From positions 9,680,123 to 9,744,122 of the forward strand of contig NC_063053.1 in assembly GCF_018812025.1 (NCBI RefSeq): DNA of 64,000 nucleotides, read 5' to 3'. This DNA is from Megalobrama amblycephala. Lineage: Eukaryota > Chordata > Actinopteri > Cypriniformes > Xenocyprididae. Position 1 is the stretch's first letter, and each line of letters begins with the position of its first letter. Below the pieces are notes generated by a model. That model made no database searches. It had not been told where the DNA came from and saw only the letters and a list, made by a program, of their open reading frames with translations. The position numbers were made by a program, and so were the translations under genes. Shown here one piece after another: positions 35,859 to 62,000 of the stretch.

Positions 35859-36897
35859 TATATTATATTACCAAAAGTATTGGGACACCGCTCCAAATAA
35901 TTGAATTCGGGTGTTCTGATCACTTCCATGGCCACAGGTGTATAAAATGAAGCACCTAGGCATGCAGACTGCTTCTACAAACATTTGTGAAAGAATGGGT
36001 CACTCTCAGGAGCTCAGTGAATTCAAGCGTGGTACTGTGATAGGTTGCCACCTGTGCAATAAGTCCATTCGTGAAATTTCCTCACTACTAAATATCAACT
36101 GTTAGTGGTATCATAACAAAGTGGAAGCAATTGGGAACAACAGCAACTCAGCTACGAAGTGGTAGGCCACATAAAATCACAGAGTGGGGTCAGAGCATGC
36201 TGAGGCGCACAGTGCGCAGAAGTCGCCAACTTTCTGCAGAGTCAATAGCTACAGACCTCCAATTTACTTTGTGTGGCCTTCAGATTATCTCAAGAACAGT
36301 GCGTAGAGAACTTCATGGAATGGGTCCACGCCTAACATCCAAGCCTTACATCACCATGTGCAATGCAAAGCGTCGGATGCAGTGGTGTAAAGCACGCCGC
36401 CACTGGACTCTAGAGCAGTGGAGACGTGTTCTCTGGAGTGACGAATCACGCTTCTCTGTCTGGCAATCCAATAGACGAGTCTGGGTTTGGCGGTCGCCAG
36501 GAGAACGGTACTTGCCTGACTGCATTGTGCCAAGTGAAACCAGTGCACAAAGCAAGGTCCATAAAGACATGGATGAACAAGTTTGGTGTGGAGGAACTTG
36601 ACTGACCTCAACCCGATAGAACATCTTTGGGATGAATTAGAGCGGAGACTGTGAGCCAGGCCTTCTTGTCCAACATCACTGCCTGACCTCACAAATGCGC
36701 TTCTAGAAGAATGGTCAAAAAATCCCATAAACACACACCTAAACATTGTGGAAAGTCTTCCCAGAAGAGTTGAGGCTGTTATAGCTGCAAAGGGTGGGCC
36801 AACTCCATATTAAACCCTACGGATTAAGAATGGGATGTCATTAAAGTTCATGTGCACGTAAAGGTAGGCGTCCCAAAACTTTTGGCAATACAGTGTA
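35859..36897 (+). mobile_element. Tc1-like transposon relic
   Basis: The ends are CCAAAAGTATTGGGACACC (left, about 35871) and its diverged inverse GGCGTCCCAAAACTTTTGG with GTGTA at 36893-36897. A plus-strand transposase reads through 36131-36601, with a DNA-binding HTH region ([16 protein letters not shown]), the first catalytic Asp (LWSDESRF) and then, after a deletion, the LNPIEHLWDELERR block carrying the Glu. The segment with the second Asp is missing, and an in-frame TGA follows ELERRL, so the enzyme is dead. Confidence 0.88.
36131..36601 (+). pseudogene. Tc1 transposase pseudogene
   Basis: A 156-codon open frame with the GRPHK AT-hook-like region, the [16 protein letters not shown] linker and the first catalytic Asp. 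It is missing the middle of the DDE domain by internal deletion, and the start region upstream (SLSGAQ-type N-terminus near 36000) is in other frames. Confidence 0.8.
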
Positions 36898-36918
36898 CTT
36901 CGCCCTTGTGCGAACTTC

Positions 36919-37482
36919 TAGCCTGACTTCGTCATACTCATATTCTAGGCAGAATGTGAGTCTGATACTGCTCCATTGCACTTGAATTATGGGGCGTGTC
37001 TTAACCGAACCAGTAAAAAAAAAACTCTGCACTCAATTGGATAGACCTACAACCAATCAGAGCAACGCAGTAAGTGACGTATGTTGAACTTGTACTTAAA
37101 CTTTTGCCGAATCCCGTTGGAAGGACGGCAAACACATCTTTCCCATCGACAAATGCCTTGATTGCGGTTCTTTGTTCGTCTTTTAAAATTAATGCGCTGT
37201 CGATTTCTTTTATTACAGACGTGATAGCGGAATCTAAACATCTTACTTCTCCAGCTGCAGTCATCGTTGGTGAAAACCAATTCAACCCAAGCGCTCTTTG
37301 ATGACGTGGGTGGTTACGTAACCGCAGATAGCCTGTCCATCATCGATTAAAGCCCGCCCTGGCAATTTGATTGGCTCGGCCTTCTGGGAGCCGAGCATAA
37401 TTACTCCACAATGGATCGAGTCCAGACCGAACTTCCCGTCCAAAAAATGTTGTGAGCGGGGTTCGGGCTGGCACCCAGGCTA
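36919..37482 (-). mobile_element. DNA transposon fragment carrying a RecQ-type helicase piece
   Basis: A 564-bp element with TAGCCTG at the left end and CAGGCTA at the right, flanked by a 9-bp duplication GCGAACTTC (36910-36918 and 37483-37491). On the minus strand, 37285 to about 37095 reads a helicase-like segment: LKDEQRTAIKAFVDGKDVFA, then the Walker A motif LPTGFGKS. This resembles the N-terminal motor start of RecQ-family helicases. The frame degrades after GKS. It is most likely a transposon-captured or transposon-encoded helicase exon left in a deleted copy. Confidence 0.75.
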
Positions 37483-37491
37483 GCGAACTTC

Positions 37492-38580
37492 AGGATTGCG
37501 AGGATTCCTACTGAAATTACTTCTCCCGCGTAAAATTCACTGAACAACAATACATTTGACTGCACCATACGATTTTTCCAGTTCTAAATAAATAACTGAC
37601 GTGAACCTAAAACTAAAATAAATAGTTTGTGATTACAATTTCATGAAATTTAAAATACAGAAAAGACATACTGATAAATTAATGTTTTAAAATGAAAGTT
37701 GAATGACTGAATGTCCGGTTGAGTGGTTCAGAAGGCATCTGTCTCATTCATGGATTATGGTCCGAGGAGGATTTGTGGGTTAAATGCAAACAAGGATTAA
37801 ATTCAGTGACAACCATCAGGGCAGGAAAAAAGGATATATTACAATGTTTTAATTGTACTGAAAGTGAGACGGTGAAGACAGACCCATGAAGCAGAGGAGT
37901 TCAAGCATTTAGTGATCAAAATTTTATTTAGTCACATTTAACTCATTTTGAATCTACAAGAACAGTGATCAGATTGAGTTTTAAATAATTAAAAACAGTA
38001 GGCCTAATTATATCTTTAATGTGCTTAGAGATCACAACACCCATTCAGATGTATAGCAAACCAGATTAGACGTTCACTCTGAATGTCCTTTATTTCTCCC
38101 ACAAAACAATTTCAAGCTCATGGTGACTTATTTAAAGGAATATTCTGGATTTAGAACAAGTTAAAGAACCTGAGACATATGTTGATTTATCACTGAAAAT
38201 ACAGAATTATCTACACTTAAAATGGATCTAGAGTAACTAGTGTCAGTGCGGCATTCCTGTAGCTCAAGAAGTACAGCATGGCGTTAGCAATGCTAAAGAT
38301 TAGCATACCAGGGAATGCATGAACTGATAAAATGTATACCTTGAATGCAATATAAGTCACTTTGCATTACAGCATCTGTTGATGAAAAGATAAGTGCTTC
38401 AACAATCATACCAGCTGCACATTGCTGCTTTTAAACCATTTAGAGAGCTGGCCCAGTGTACTCCCATTTTAAGTGCACTACACTGAGGGACCAGTCGAAA
38501 TTATTTCCAGTGGTAAACAAAATCATGCCACAAAACAGAGCTTAACTTGTACTGAAGAAGAGTATGAAAGGCTTTCCTGT
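37492..38580. other. Intergenic DNA downstream of kmo, no gene seen
   Basis: AT-rich sequence with no exon supported. A repeat-like stretch at about 38130-38300 (TAAAGAACCTGAGACATATG through GCATTGCTAACGCC) looks like a fish interspersed repeat but no ends could be fixed. Confidence 0.4.
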
Positions 38581-38593
38581 GCATTGTGTTCTA

Positions 38594-38599
38594 TTTATT
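38594..38599 (-). terminator. AATAAA directly after the kmo stop codon
   Basis: On the minus strand the TAA stop (38602-38600) is followed with no spacing by AATAAA. If used, the 3' UTR would be only about 20-30 nt; a longer alternative cannot be excluded. Confidence 0.4.
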
Positions 38600-54534
<15,935 letters not shown>

Positions 54535-55110
54535 GTTTAACAGTCCTGAGGTATAGGATGAGTTAAAGGGGGTCTGCAGGAATCAGACTGTGAGTGAATG
54601 AGTTTCTAAGAGTTTTAAAGCTAGGTTTTGTGGTTATGAAGGAGGAGCGACACAAAGTCAAACATCGACCAACACAGGATCAGCAGGTCGCCGTTTATCA
54701 GACCTTTAGTCACACAGTGTGATCATGATTTAACGCAACCAAACTACAGACACACTCACACACTCACACGATGAGTTACGTGAGATTAGTAGAGTATAAT
54801 AGTAAAAAAATATTTTAATCAACCTAGAGTTTGTAAACAATAGTGGTAACACTGAAAACACCCGAGTTTAAAACTCAGCTCATATCAATTCTTTAACAAA
54901 TGTAATATCACCATCTAGTGGAAGTGATTAGAACTACACGGATTAGTGTTCGACGTCAGGACAACACTGACGCATCCACAACGTGATAACGTGACCGTTC
55001 AGACGGGTCAGTGTTTTATCGGTCATGGGTATCTGAGACACATTCTGTAACGGTCGTGATCTGTCAAAATTTGTTTACTCAGAATCCTTGAGAATGATTT
55101 CAGGATTTTC
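54535..55110. promoter_or_regulatory. kmo upstream region
   Basis: The 590 bp between the kmo start and the tRNA gene must hold the kmo promoter, unless an untranslated first exon lies further upstream. No TATA box at a convincing distance was seen. It is not strongly CpG-rich. Confidence 0.35.
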
Positions 55111-55116
55111 CCTAAC

Positions 55117-55121
55117 AAAAA
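55117..55121 (-). terminator. Pol III terminator of tRNA-His
   Basis: TTTTT on the minus strand, two bases after the tRNA discriminator base. Confidence 0.85.
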
Positions 55122-55122
55122 C

Positions 55123-55194
55123 TGCCGTGACCCGGATTCGAACCGGGGTTGCTGCGGCCACAACGCAGAGTACTAACCACTATACGATCACGGC
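55123..55194 (-). tRNA. tRNA-His (anticodon GTG)
   Basis: A complete 72-nt cloverleaf. The acceptor stem GCCGTGA pairs with TCACGGC, the anticodon loop is TTGTGGC with anticodon GTG, and the T arm CCCGG-TTCGAAT-CCGGG pairs fully. Box A (TAGTGGTTAGTAC) and box B (GGTTCGAATCC) promoters are intact, there is no intron, CCA is not encoded, and the discriminator is A, as in known vertebrate tRNA-His genes. A T5 terminator follows. It looks functional and lies alone between kmo and ide. Confidence 0.97.
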
Positions 55195-55209
55195 GCGCCA
55201 CTCGGAGGA

Positions 55210-56055
55210 CGGACGTGAAGCACGAAATTCACAGGTATGATTGTTAAAGCAGCTACAAATTGTGAATTTTCTCGAAACTTTTCAGCTTTAATTTGAAATA
55301 TTGAAGAACAGCGGTTATAGCAACGTATTTTCATATAGTAAAACACGCAATTTTTGCACAAATTTATAATCAGCTCTGAATTATTTACCTCATTTCTGAT
55401 TTTTAAAAAGTGCAACTCCACTCCCCGAGCACTTTTTATTTATTTATTTTTAGTTGTTTTTTTTTTCTTGTTCTGTTTTATTTTTGTATGCATAATTGTA
55501 TAATGTTCACTATTTAAATTTCAACGAAGGTACATACATTTTTTTTATGCATATTTATACATTTTTTAAACCAAAACCTTGATGTTTACATCCATGTTAT
55601 TTCAATTACCATTTATTAATTATAAAATAATTCAAAACAGTAGGGAGAGAAAGCGACAGCTGGACGGTTAAATCATGTGTCTCTTTAAATACTCAACGTG
55701 CGCTCCACTAAACCTGGATGTGGGTGTGGTCTGTTTCATAACGTCAATTGTAGGCAAGGCGTGACTAAGCAATTCCAACAACTTCAGGAAAACAAAAGGG
55801 TATTTTAAACATATATATTTGATACGAATACTTGTTTCGGGTACGTATATATTTCACGTCTTTTGTAATATCTCATATTAAATGTAAATTAATGAAAGGT
55901 GCGTAAAAGCTGCGTTGCATGCTCTGAGATTGATTGGTTACGTCTACAGAAATCATGGCGTCCTGACGTCTTAAACAGAGTTTTGATATCCAGCACTGAA
56001 GTATGCAGAAATGTGTTAGCCGGTGGGCCCTTACAGCGAGTTATCTTCAGATTTT
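55210..56055. promoter_or_regulatory. ide upstream region
   Basis: Intergenic sequence between the tRNA and ide exon 1. It must contain the ide promoter and 5' UTR. A CpG-dense stretch lies just downstream at 56121-56205 (GCGAGCGG, GGCGTCGAGCTCG, CTCGCGCGCGATAG), in intron 1, as often seen at housekeeping promoters. The first part (55410-55640) is AT-rich and featureless. Confidence 0.4.
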
Positions 56056-56090
56056 ATGATATTATCCACAGTTTTCATTCGAAGTGTTAG
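56056..56090 (+). CDS. ide: ide exon 1 coding part, probable presequence
   Basis: Opens with ATG in frame with the rest across the TTAG|GTAAGT donor. Residues 1-11, [11 protein letters not shown], run on into Arg-rich sequence in exon 2, with no acidic residue before the second Met. Upstream in-frame TAG at 56017 bounds the frame. Inferred from frame and composition; the N-terminus is not conserved enough for homology to decide. Confidence 0.6.
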
Positions 56091-59000
56091 GTAAGTGTCA
56101 AATATCTGCTTTGTTTTTTAGTTCGTTCAGCGAGCGGCCCTGTTCGCTGGCGTCGAGCTCGTGTGTTGCTCTCGCGCGCGATAGCATTTGCTCGTGACAC
56201 AGTATTTCACAAACATTTTTTATTTTCATTCTGAAGGTGTTTGAATTTTAAGAATTTGTCATTGTTGTTTTATATAACTCCGCATTTAATCAATGTAAAA
56301 AAGTAATAATAATAAAAAGACACGAAAACGTTGGAAGCCGACTGGACTGTTTAAACTAGACTAAACTTAAGCTAAAACTAAACCGACAAATAGCGAAATC
56401 ACTAAAATTATACTTTAACTACACTAAACTCAAGCTCAACCAAAGCCCCCAACTTGCGCTACTCTTAAACTAAACAGATTAAATGTACACTTCAACTAAA
56501 GCATTAAAGTTTCACTTAAACTGACTAAATTTGCTCTTAAACTGAACCGCTATTCTAGTGGACTGAATTTACGTTTCAAATAAACTAGTGGACTAAATTG
56601 ACACTTACCGGTTTCACAGATAAAACTTAATCTTAGTCACAGATTAAAATGTTTGTTTGAGCTGTTTTAACCGAAAATAACTTGCACTGACATATCTTAA
56701 AATATGTTAGTGCCACTGTTTTGTCTCAAGATTCACACCAGTAATGTTGTTTTTCTAAGACATGTTTATAAAAGCTACTTAAATGTCCTAATTGAACCAA
56801 GGTCTAATCCTGGCTTAATCTAAGCCCTGTCTATGAAACCAGGCCTTTAAAGTACAAACTGTTAAGATAGACAGTTTCTCGGAAAACTAAACTTACCAAA
56901 CTAATCTAATCTTACTAAACTAAACTAAACTAGCAGTACACTTTAACTTAAGCTAAATCAATGGACTAAACCTCATGAAATGGTAAGGTTTAAACAAAAG
57001 AATTAAAATTGTACTGAAACTAAATGACTAAAAATGATGATTTAATTCACATTTTACCCTGAATGACTTGAATATGTCTGTCTGATTGTGTTTTTGTGGT
57101 GGGCTGTATTTGTGTTGTGGAGCTAAAATTTACTTGTCACGTGAAGTGTGTTTTGACTTTGTTTGATAATGCATGCCTGACTTCTTAACGTCTTATGTGT
57201 ATCTAGGCGTGTCTCGACTCTATCCGTCAGAATGAGTGATCCGGCTGTCAAGAGGGTGGTGAGTGATATCATTCGTTCTCCAGAAGACAAACGGGAGTAT
57301 CGAGGACTTGAGTTTACAAATGGGCTGAAAGCCATTCTCATCAGTGACCCTACAACTGACAAATCATCAGCGGCACTGGATGTCCACATAGGTAAATTGG
57401 TATTTCCTTATTCTTTGCTCCATTTTGCACACATCTGATTGATAAATCACTCCACTTGCTTTCTGCTCCCTTCTATTTTAACGCAGACCATTTATTATTA
57501 ACCTCAAGGACATCTTGGCCTCAAGTCTTCATTATTGGGCATCAATAACTACGTTTTAACAGAATTGATTGAGTTGTCTCTATCTGTCTTTCTGTAGCTT
57601 TCCCCTCCACTAAAAGCAATTTTTAATAATCCAGACCTTGGTGGCTGCCCTTGTCCTGGTTTTATGTCTCAGTTGTGGAGAGACACTCAGAAACCCCACA
57701 GGAGTTTTGAATAATTTTGTTTCTGAACAGGCCACTCTGTAAAAGTCATTGAAGCTTTTCTTGTGTCAAGTTAAGTCTTTTCTGCCCTATATTTAAGAAA
57801 AAACATTTGATTTGAATTACAGCTGGAGTTCTGCCCAGAGTGTCAACACAGACATATGGGTGGGGTTAACTTAGGTTGTAACAATCATATCACTTTATAA
57901 CGCATGAGTATGTAAAGAACCATTCTTTGCATGTAATGGTGTTGAAATGTGTAGGTAAAGATGTAGGTCAGATAAAAAGATGTGTCATTGCTTATCTGCA
58001 ATACTCACTCATTACACTGTAAAAGAGCCTTTGTTAATATGGCCAAAATCACAACTGAATGCATTGAGGTCATGAGTTTTTTCTTTTCTGAGGCTTTGTT
58101 CTTGCTGCACACCATTCCGATTAGTTTTCAGATCCGAAAAGTAGACTAAATGATCCAATCATTTGCACAATGGCAGGGTTGTTAGTGGCCCTCATTCATT
58201 AAAAATCAAGCAGAATGAATTTAAGTCATTCATAAATCAGTTCTTGTGTAAATTGTTGCATTTATTTCAGTGTAAAAGATGTTTTATGAGTGATTTGCAC
58301 ATTCATTCTGCTTTTTCATGCATTTGTTTCTTGAAAGTGTTCAACGGTCTGATTTGAGTCCACATGAATCTGGAGTAAATGATTCATAAAATGATTCTAG
58401 CATACGTTGTCCTATTCAGTGTAACAATTGAAATGGAAAAAAAAAGTGGTTTACTAACAATGTGTTCATGTATATGTGATGCTTTTTCTGTTTTGTTATA
58501 TTTTATTTTAATTTATTTATTTTTGCTGTTCAGACTAGAAACAACCCAATAGATTTGAAACGGATTCGTGCTGCCTGTCTGAATGATGGCTAAATACTTG
58601 GAAACATGCCTGACAGTATATTATGATGCAGTCAGTTGTCTGTGCTTTTTAATACTGTAGCTTACCTTCATGCAGACCTTTGTGTACATATAAGGATTTT
58701 AGTAAGCATGAGGTTCTTGAATATGCCTGAACCTGTTGTCATCCACTGAAGAAGTCAGGTCGATTTACAAGTTTGTCAACGCTCAAGATTGTCTCTTTTT
58801 GTGTCAAGAGTGCAAACATTGTTTTCTTGCTTTTTCTGATATCCTGCTTTTCTTTTCTAATTGCCCTGCAGGTTCTTTGTCAGATCCTGAGAACATTTCA
58901 GGGCTGGCCCACTTCTGTGAGCACATGCTGTTTCTGGGCACTGAGAAGTACCCCAAAGAGAACGAGTACAGCCAGTTTTTGAGCGAGCATGCCGGCAGCT

Positions 59001-62000
59001 CCAACGCCTTCACCAGTGGAGAGCACACAAATTACTATTTTGACGTATCCCATGAGCATCTACAAGGGGCGTTGGACAGGTAAATGAATCCAAAAAAAGA
59101 GCAATTGGTGAATTATTAAAGAGTCATCTGCAATGCTGGTCTGTTTTAGATGCTGAAGAGCGATGTGTGCGCTGTTTGAACTTGTGAAAGGGTGAACAGG
59201 GTTCAGACCTTCAGGTGTCATGGTGTCTCTCGGTGTGGAGTTACATGTCCAGGAGGAATCGGGTTGCTGGGATATAGAGAGAAGAGTTTCTCCCGGAGCC
59301 CATCTGCTCCTGTGACCCAGAGCACCACCTGCTCATTGAAACATTTAAATGATTCCTGATTAATCTCCAAAAACTGGGTCATGACTCCGAATTTTATTAA
59401 AAAAAATGTCACAATAATTTCAAATCCAATCAGACCGGACATTTTGGAAAGCACTGGTGAAGTGTTTAACAAGTAGGAATGTGTAAGATACATTTTGAGG
59501 GTGTACAAAGAGCCAAATTCATTTGAATTCAATCAGGCATGCACTGAAAGCACACCCGGATCCGGCTTTCTGAAATTCTCATTGGTCGACAGATGTGTTT
59601 TAAGTTTTTTTTTTTTTTTTTTTTTTTTTTTTCAGCAGTAGTTGTTTGCATGATGGAATGTCATTTTTGCCAGCTGTTGCATGTTTTTTGCAATGCACAA
59701 TCCTTGAAGTCAGGGGATTCACATAGTGCTTTGACGGATCTTAAACTTTAGTTTGTTAGGCACACTTAAACTTTTTTTTTTCATTTTTAATATGTCAGGC
59801 TCACCAGAATATAGTGTGATTATGGTAACTCTTAAAGGCTATGATACTTTACTTTGCGTTATTTTTATTGATTTGAAATCTATACTTTGCCTGTGCCATA
59901 ATTTAGGTGTTTTTCTTCTTTACATATTTGACCAAAAGAAAAAAAAAATGTAGATACACATGTAACTTGCAGCAGTGCTAGGCCCTGTCGCAAATTGAAC
60001 CCTAAGCCCTCACAATCTTCTTCCGAGTCAACGCTTTTGTGACGTGATGCTGCTTTGACAGCGCTGTGGAGCTTGCAGGCTCAGCGAAATTGTGCTTTGA
60101 GGGTGCATATTGGCCCTTGCGGGGGCGCTCGCGGGCACCCTTCTGAAACGTAAAATACAAATGGGACACCCTACAGCAGGTGTTCCCAAACACATTCCTG
60201 GAGCCTCCCCAGCACTGCACATTTTGCATGTCTCCTTTGTCTGACACACCCATTTCAGGTCTTGGAGTCTCGACTAATGAGCTGATGATCTGAATCAGGT
60301 GTGTTTGATCAAGGAGACATGGAAAACATGCAGTGTTAGGGAGGCTCCAGGAATGTGTTTGTCAACCCCTGCCCTACAGTATTGTAAGTCCACAAGACTG
60401 CAAGTGCGCACAAAGTGTGCCATTTGGGACAAAGCTCTAGTGTCAGAGTCACTGAGTATGTTTATTTGCATGGCAGTTGCCATTCATGTCAATTTGCATG
60501 CTTTTAAGATCAGATTTTATTTATTCAAATGATTTTTAACAGGGTTCTGCAGCTGTAAGCTGACATTGACTGTATAAGCAAACTTCATCAAGTACTGCAT
60601 TAAATGGCATTTGACTTTGTCATCCCAGGTTTGCCCAGTTCTTCCTCTGCCCTCTGTTTGATGAGAGCTGTAAGGACCGAGAGGTGAATGCAGTGGATTC
60701 AGAACATGAGAAGAACCTCATGAATGATGCATGGCGGCTGTTTCAGTTGGAGAAAGCCACCGGGAACCCCAAACACCCTTTTAGCAAGTTTGGCACTGGT
60801 ATGGAAATGCTGCACATCTGATTTGATTGCATCTCTTTCATGTAGATATTGTCCTTACAGACCTAATATCATTTGAAACATCCCTTTTTCCCCATAGAGT
60901 ACTGTAAAAGCTATACTTCATTCTCAGTGAAGGACAGCAGAAAGCTAGAGGATAATGTCTGATCAATTTAGCGTAATCTACTCTGAGAAGATTTATCTGT
61001 GCCCAGAATAGCCAGATGGTGGCGGCCTTGAGTTAAATAAGGCTTGCTTGCTCTTTAAAAAAAAGTGGTTTGTTCTGTTAACCAGCACCATTCAGAGAAA
61101 AGCAGATGTGAATTAATTTGATGAAATTAAAGAGTTAGTTCACCCAAAATTGAAAATTGTCATTAATTACTCTCCCTCATGTTGTTCCAAACTTGTAAGA
61201 CTTGTCTTCAGAACACAAATGGAGATCTTTTTGATGAAATCTGAGAGCTTTCTATCCCTCCATAGACAGCTACTCAACAGACACTTTGACAATTCAAAAA
61301 GTTCATAAAGAGATCGTAAAATGAATCCATATGAATTGAGCTGTTTAGTCCAAAATTTTCTCAGGAGAAACCATCTTGATCTTTATTTGTTGAACAAACT
61401 GTCAAATGGATATTGCCATTCTTATCCATGTAGGTTCTTTTCCACTAATTTGTGTTTTTGTGATTTGTCTCTTTTGTTTAGGCAATAAGTTAACCCTTGA
61501 GACGAGGCCGTCTCAACAGGGCATTGATATCCGTGAGGAGCTGCTTAAGTTTCACTCCACCTACTACTCCTCAAATCTGATGGGATTGTGTGTGCTGGGC
61601 AGAGGTCAGTCACCAGCCACACTAAATCATTTTCTTACATTTTGAACTCACTAGTGGATAAAGAAAATTTTCCTATTTCAATCTGCCAGCTGTTCATACA
61701 CTCTTTTCAATAATAAAAAAAAAAAATCTGAATCCTCAGAGTTTTGTACTTAAATGTACAGTTAATGCAACGATCAGTGAGCTCCTTGCAATGCACAGCA
61801 GATTTCTCAGTTTGGTCTCAGTCTGACGCTGAATCTTTCATGAGATCTGACTTGTTCTTTGTCATTCTGTTGAATGATTCATAGTTTGTTTTTGCACAGA
61901 CGAGTACGTATTCTGAAGGGTGCGAAGATGAAGTGCTTTCATTTTGAGTTTAACCTTGTGTCTGACACATTTTGACAGAGACGCTAGATGATTTGACATC

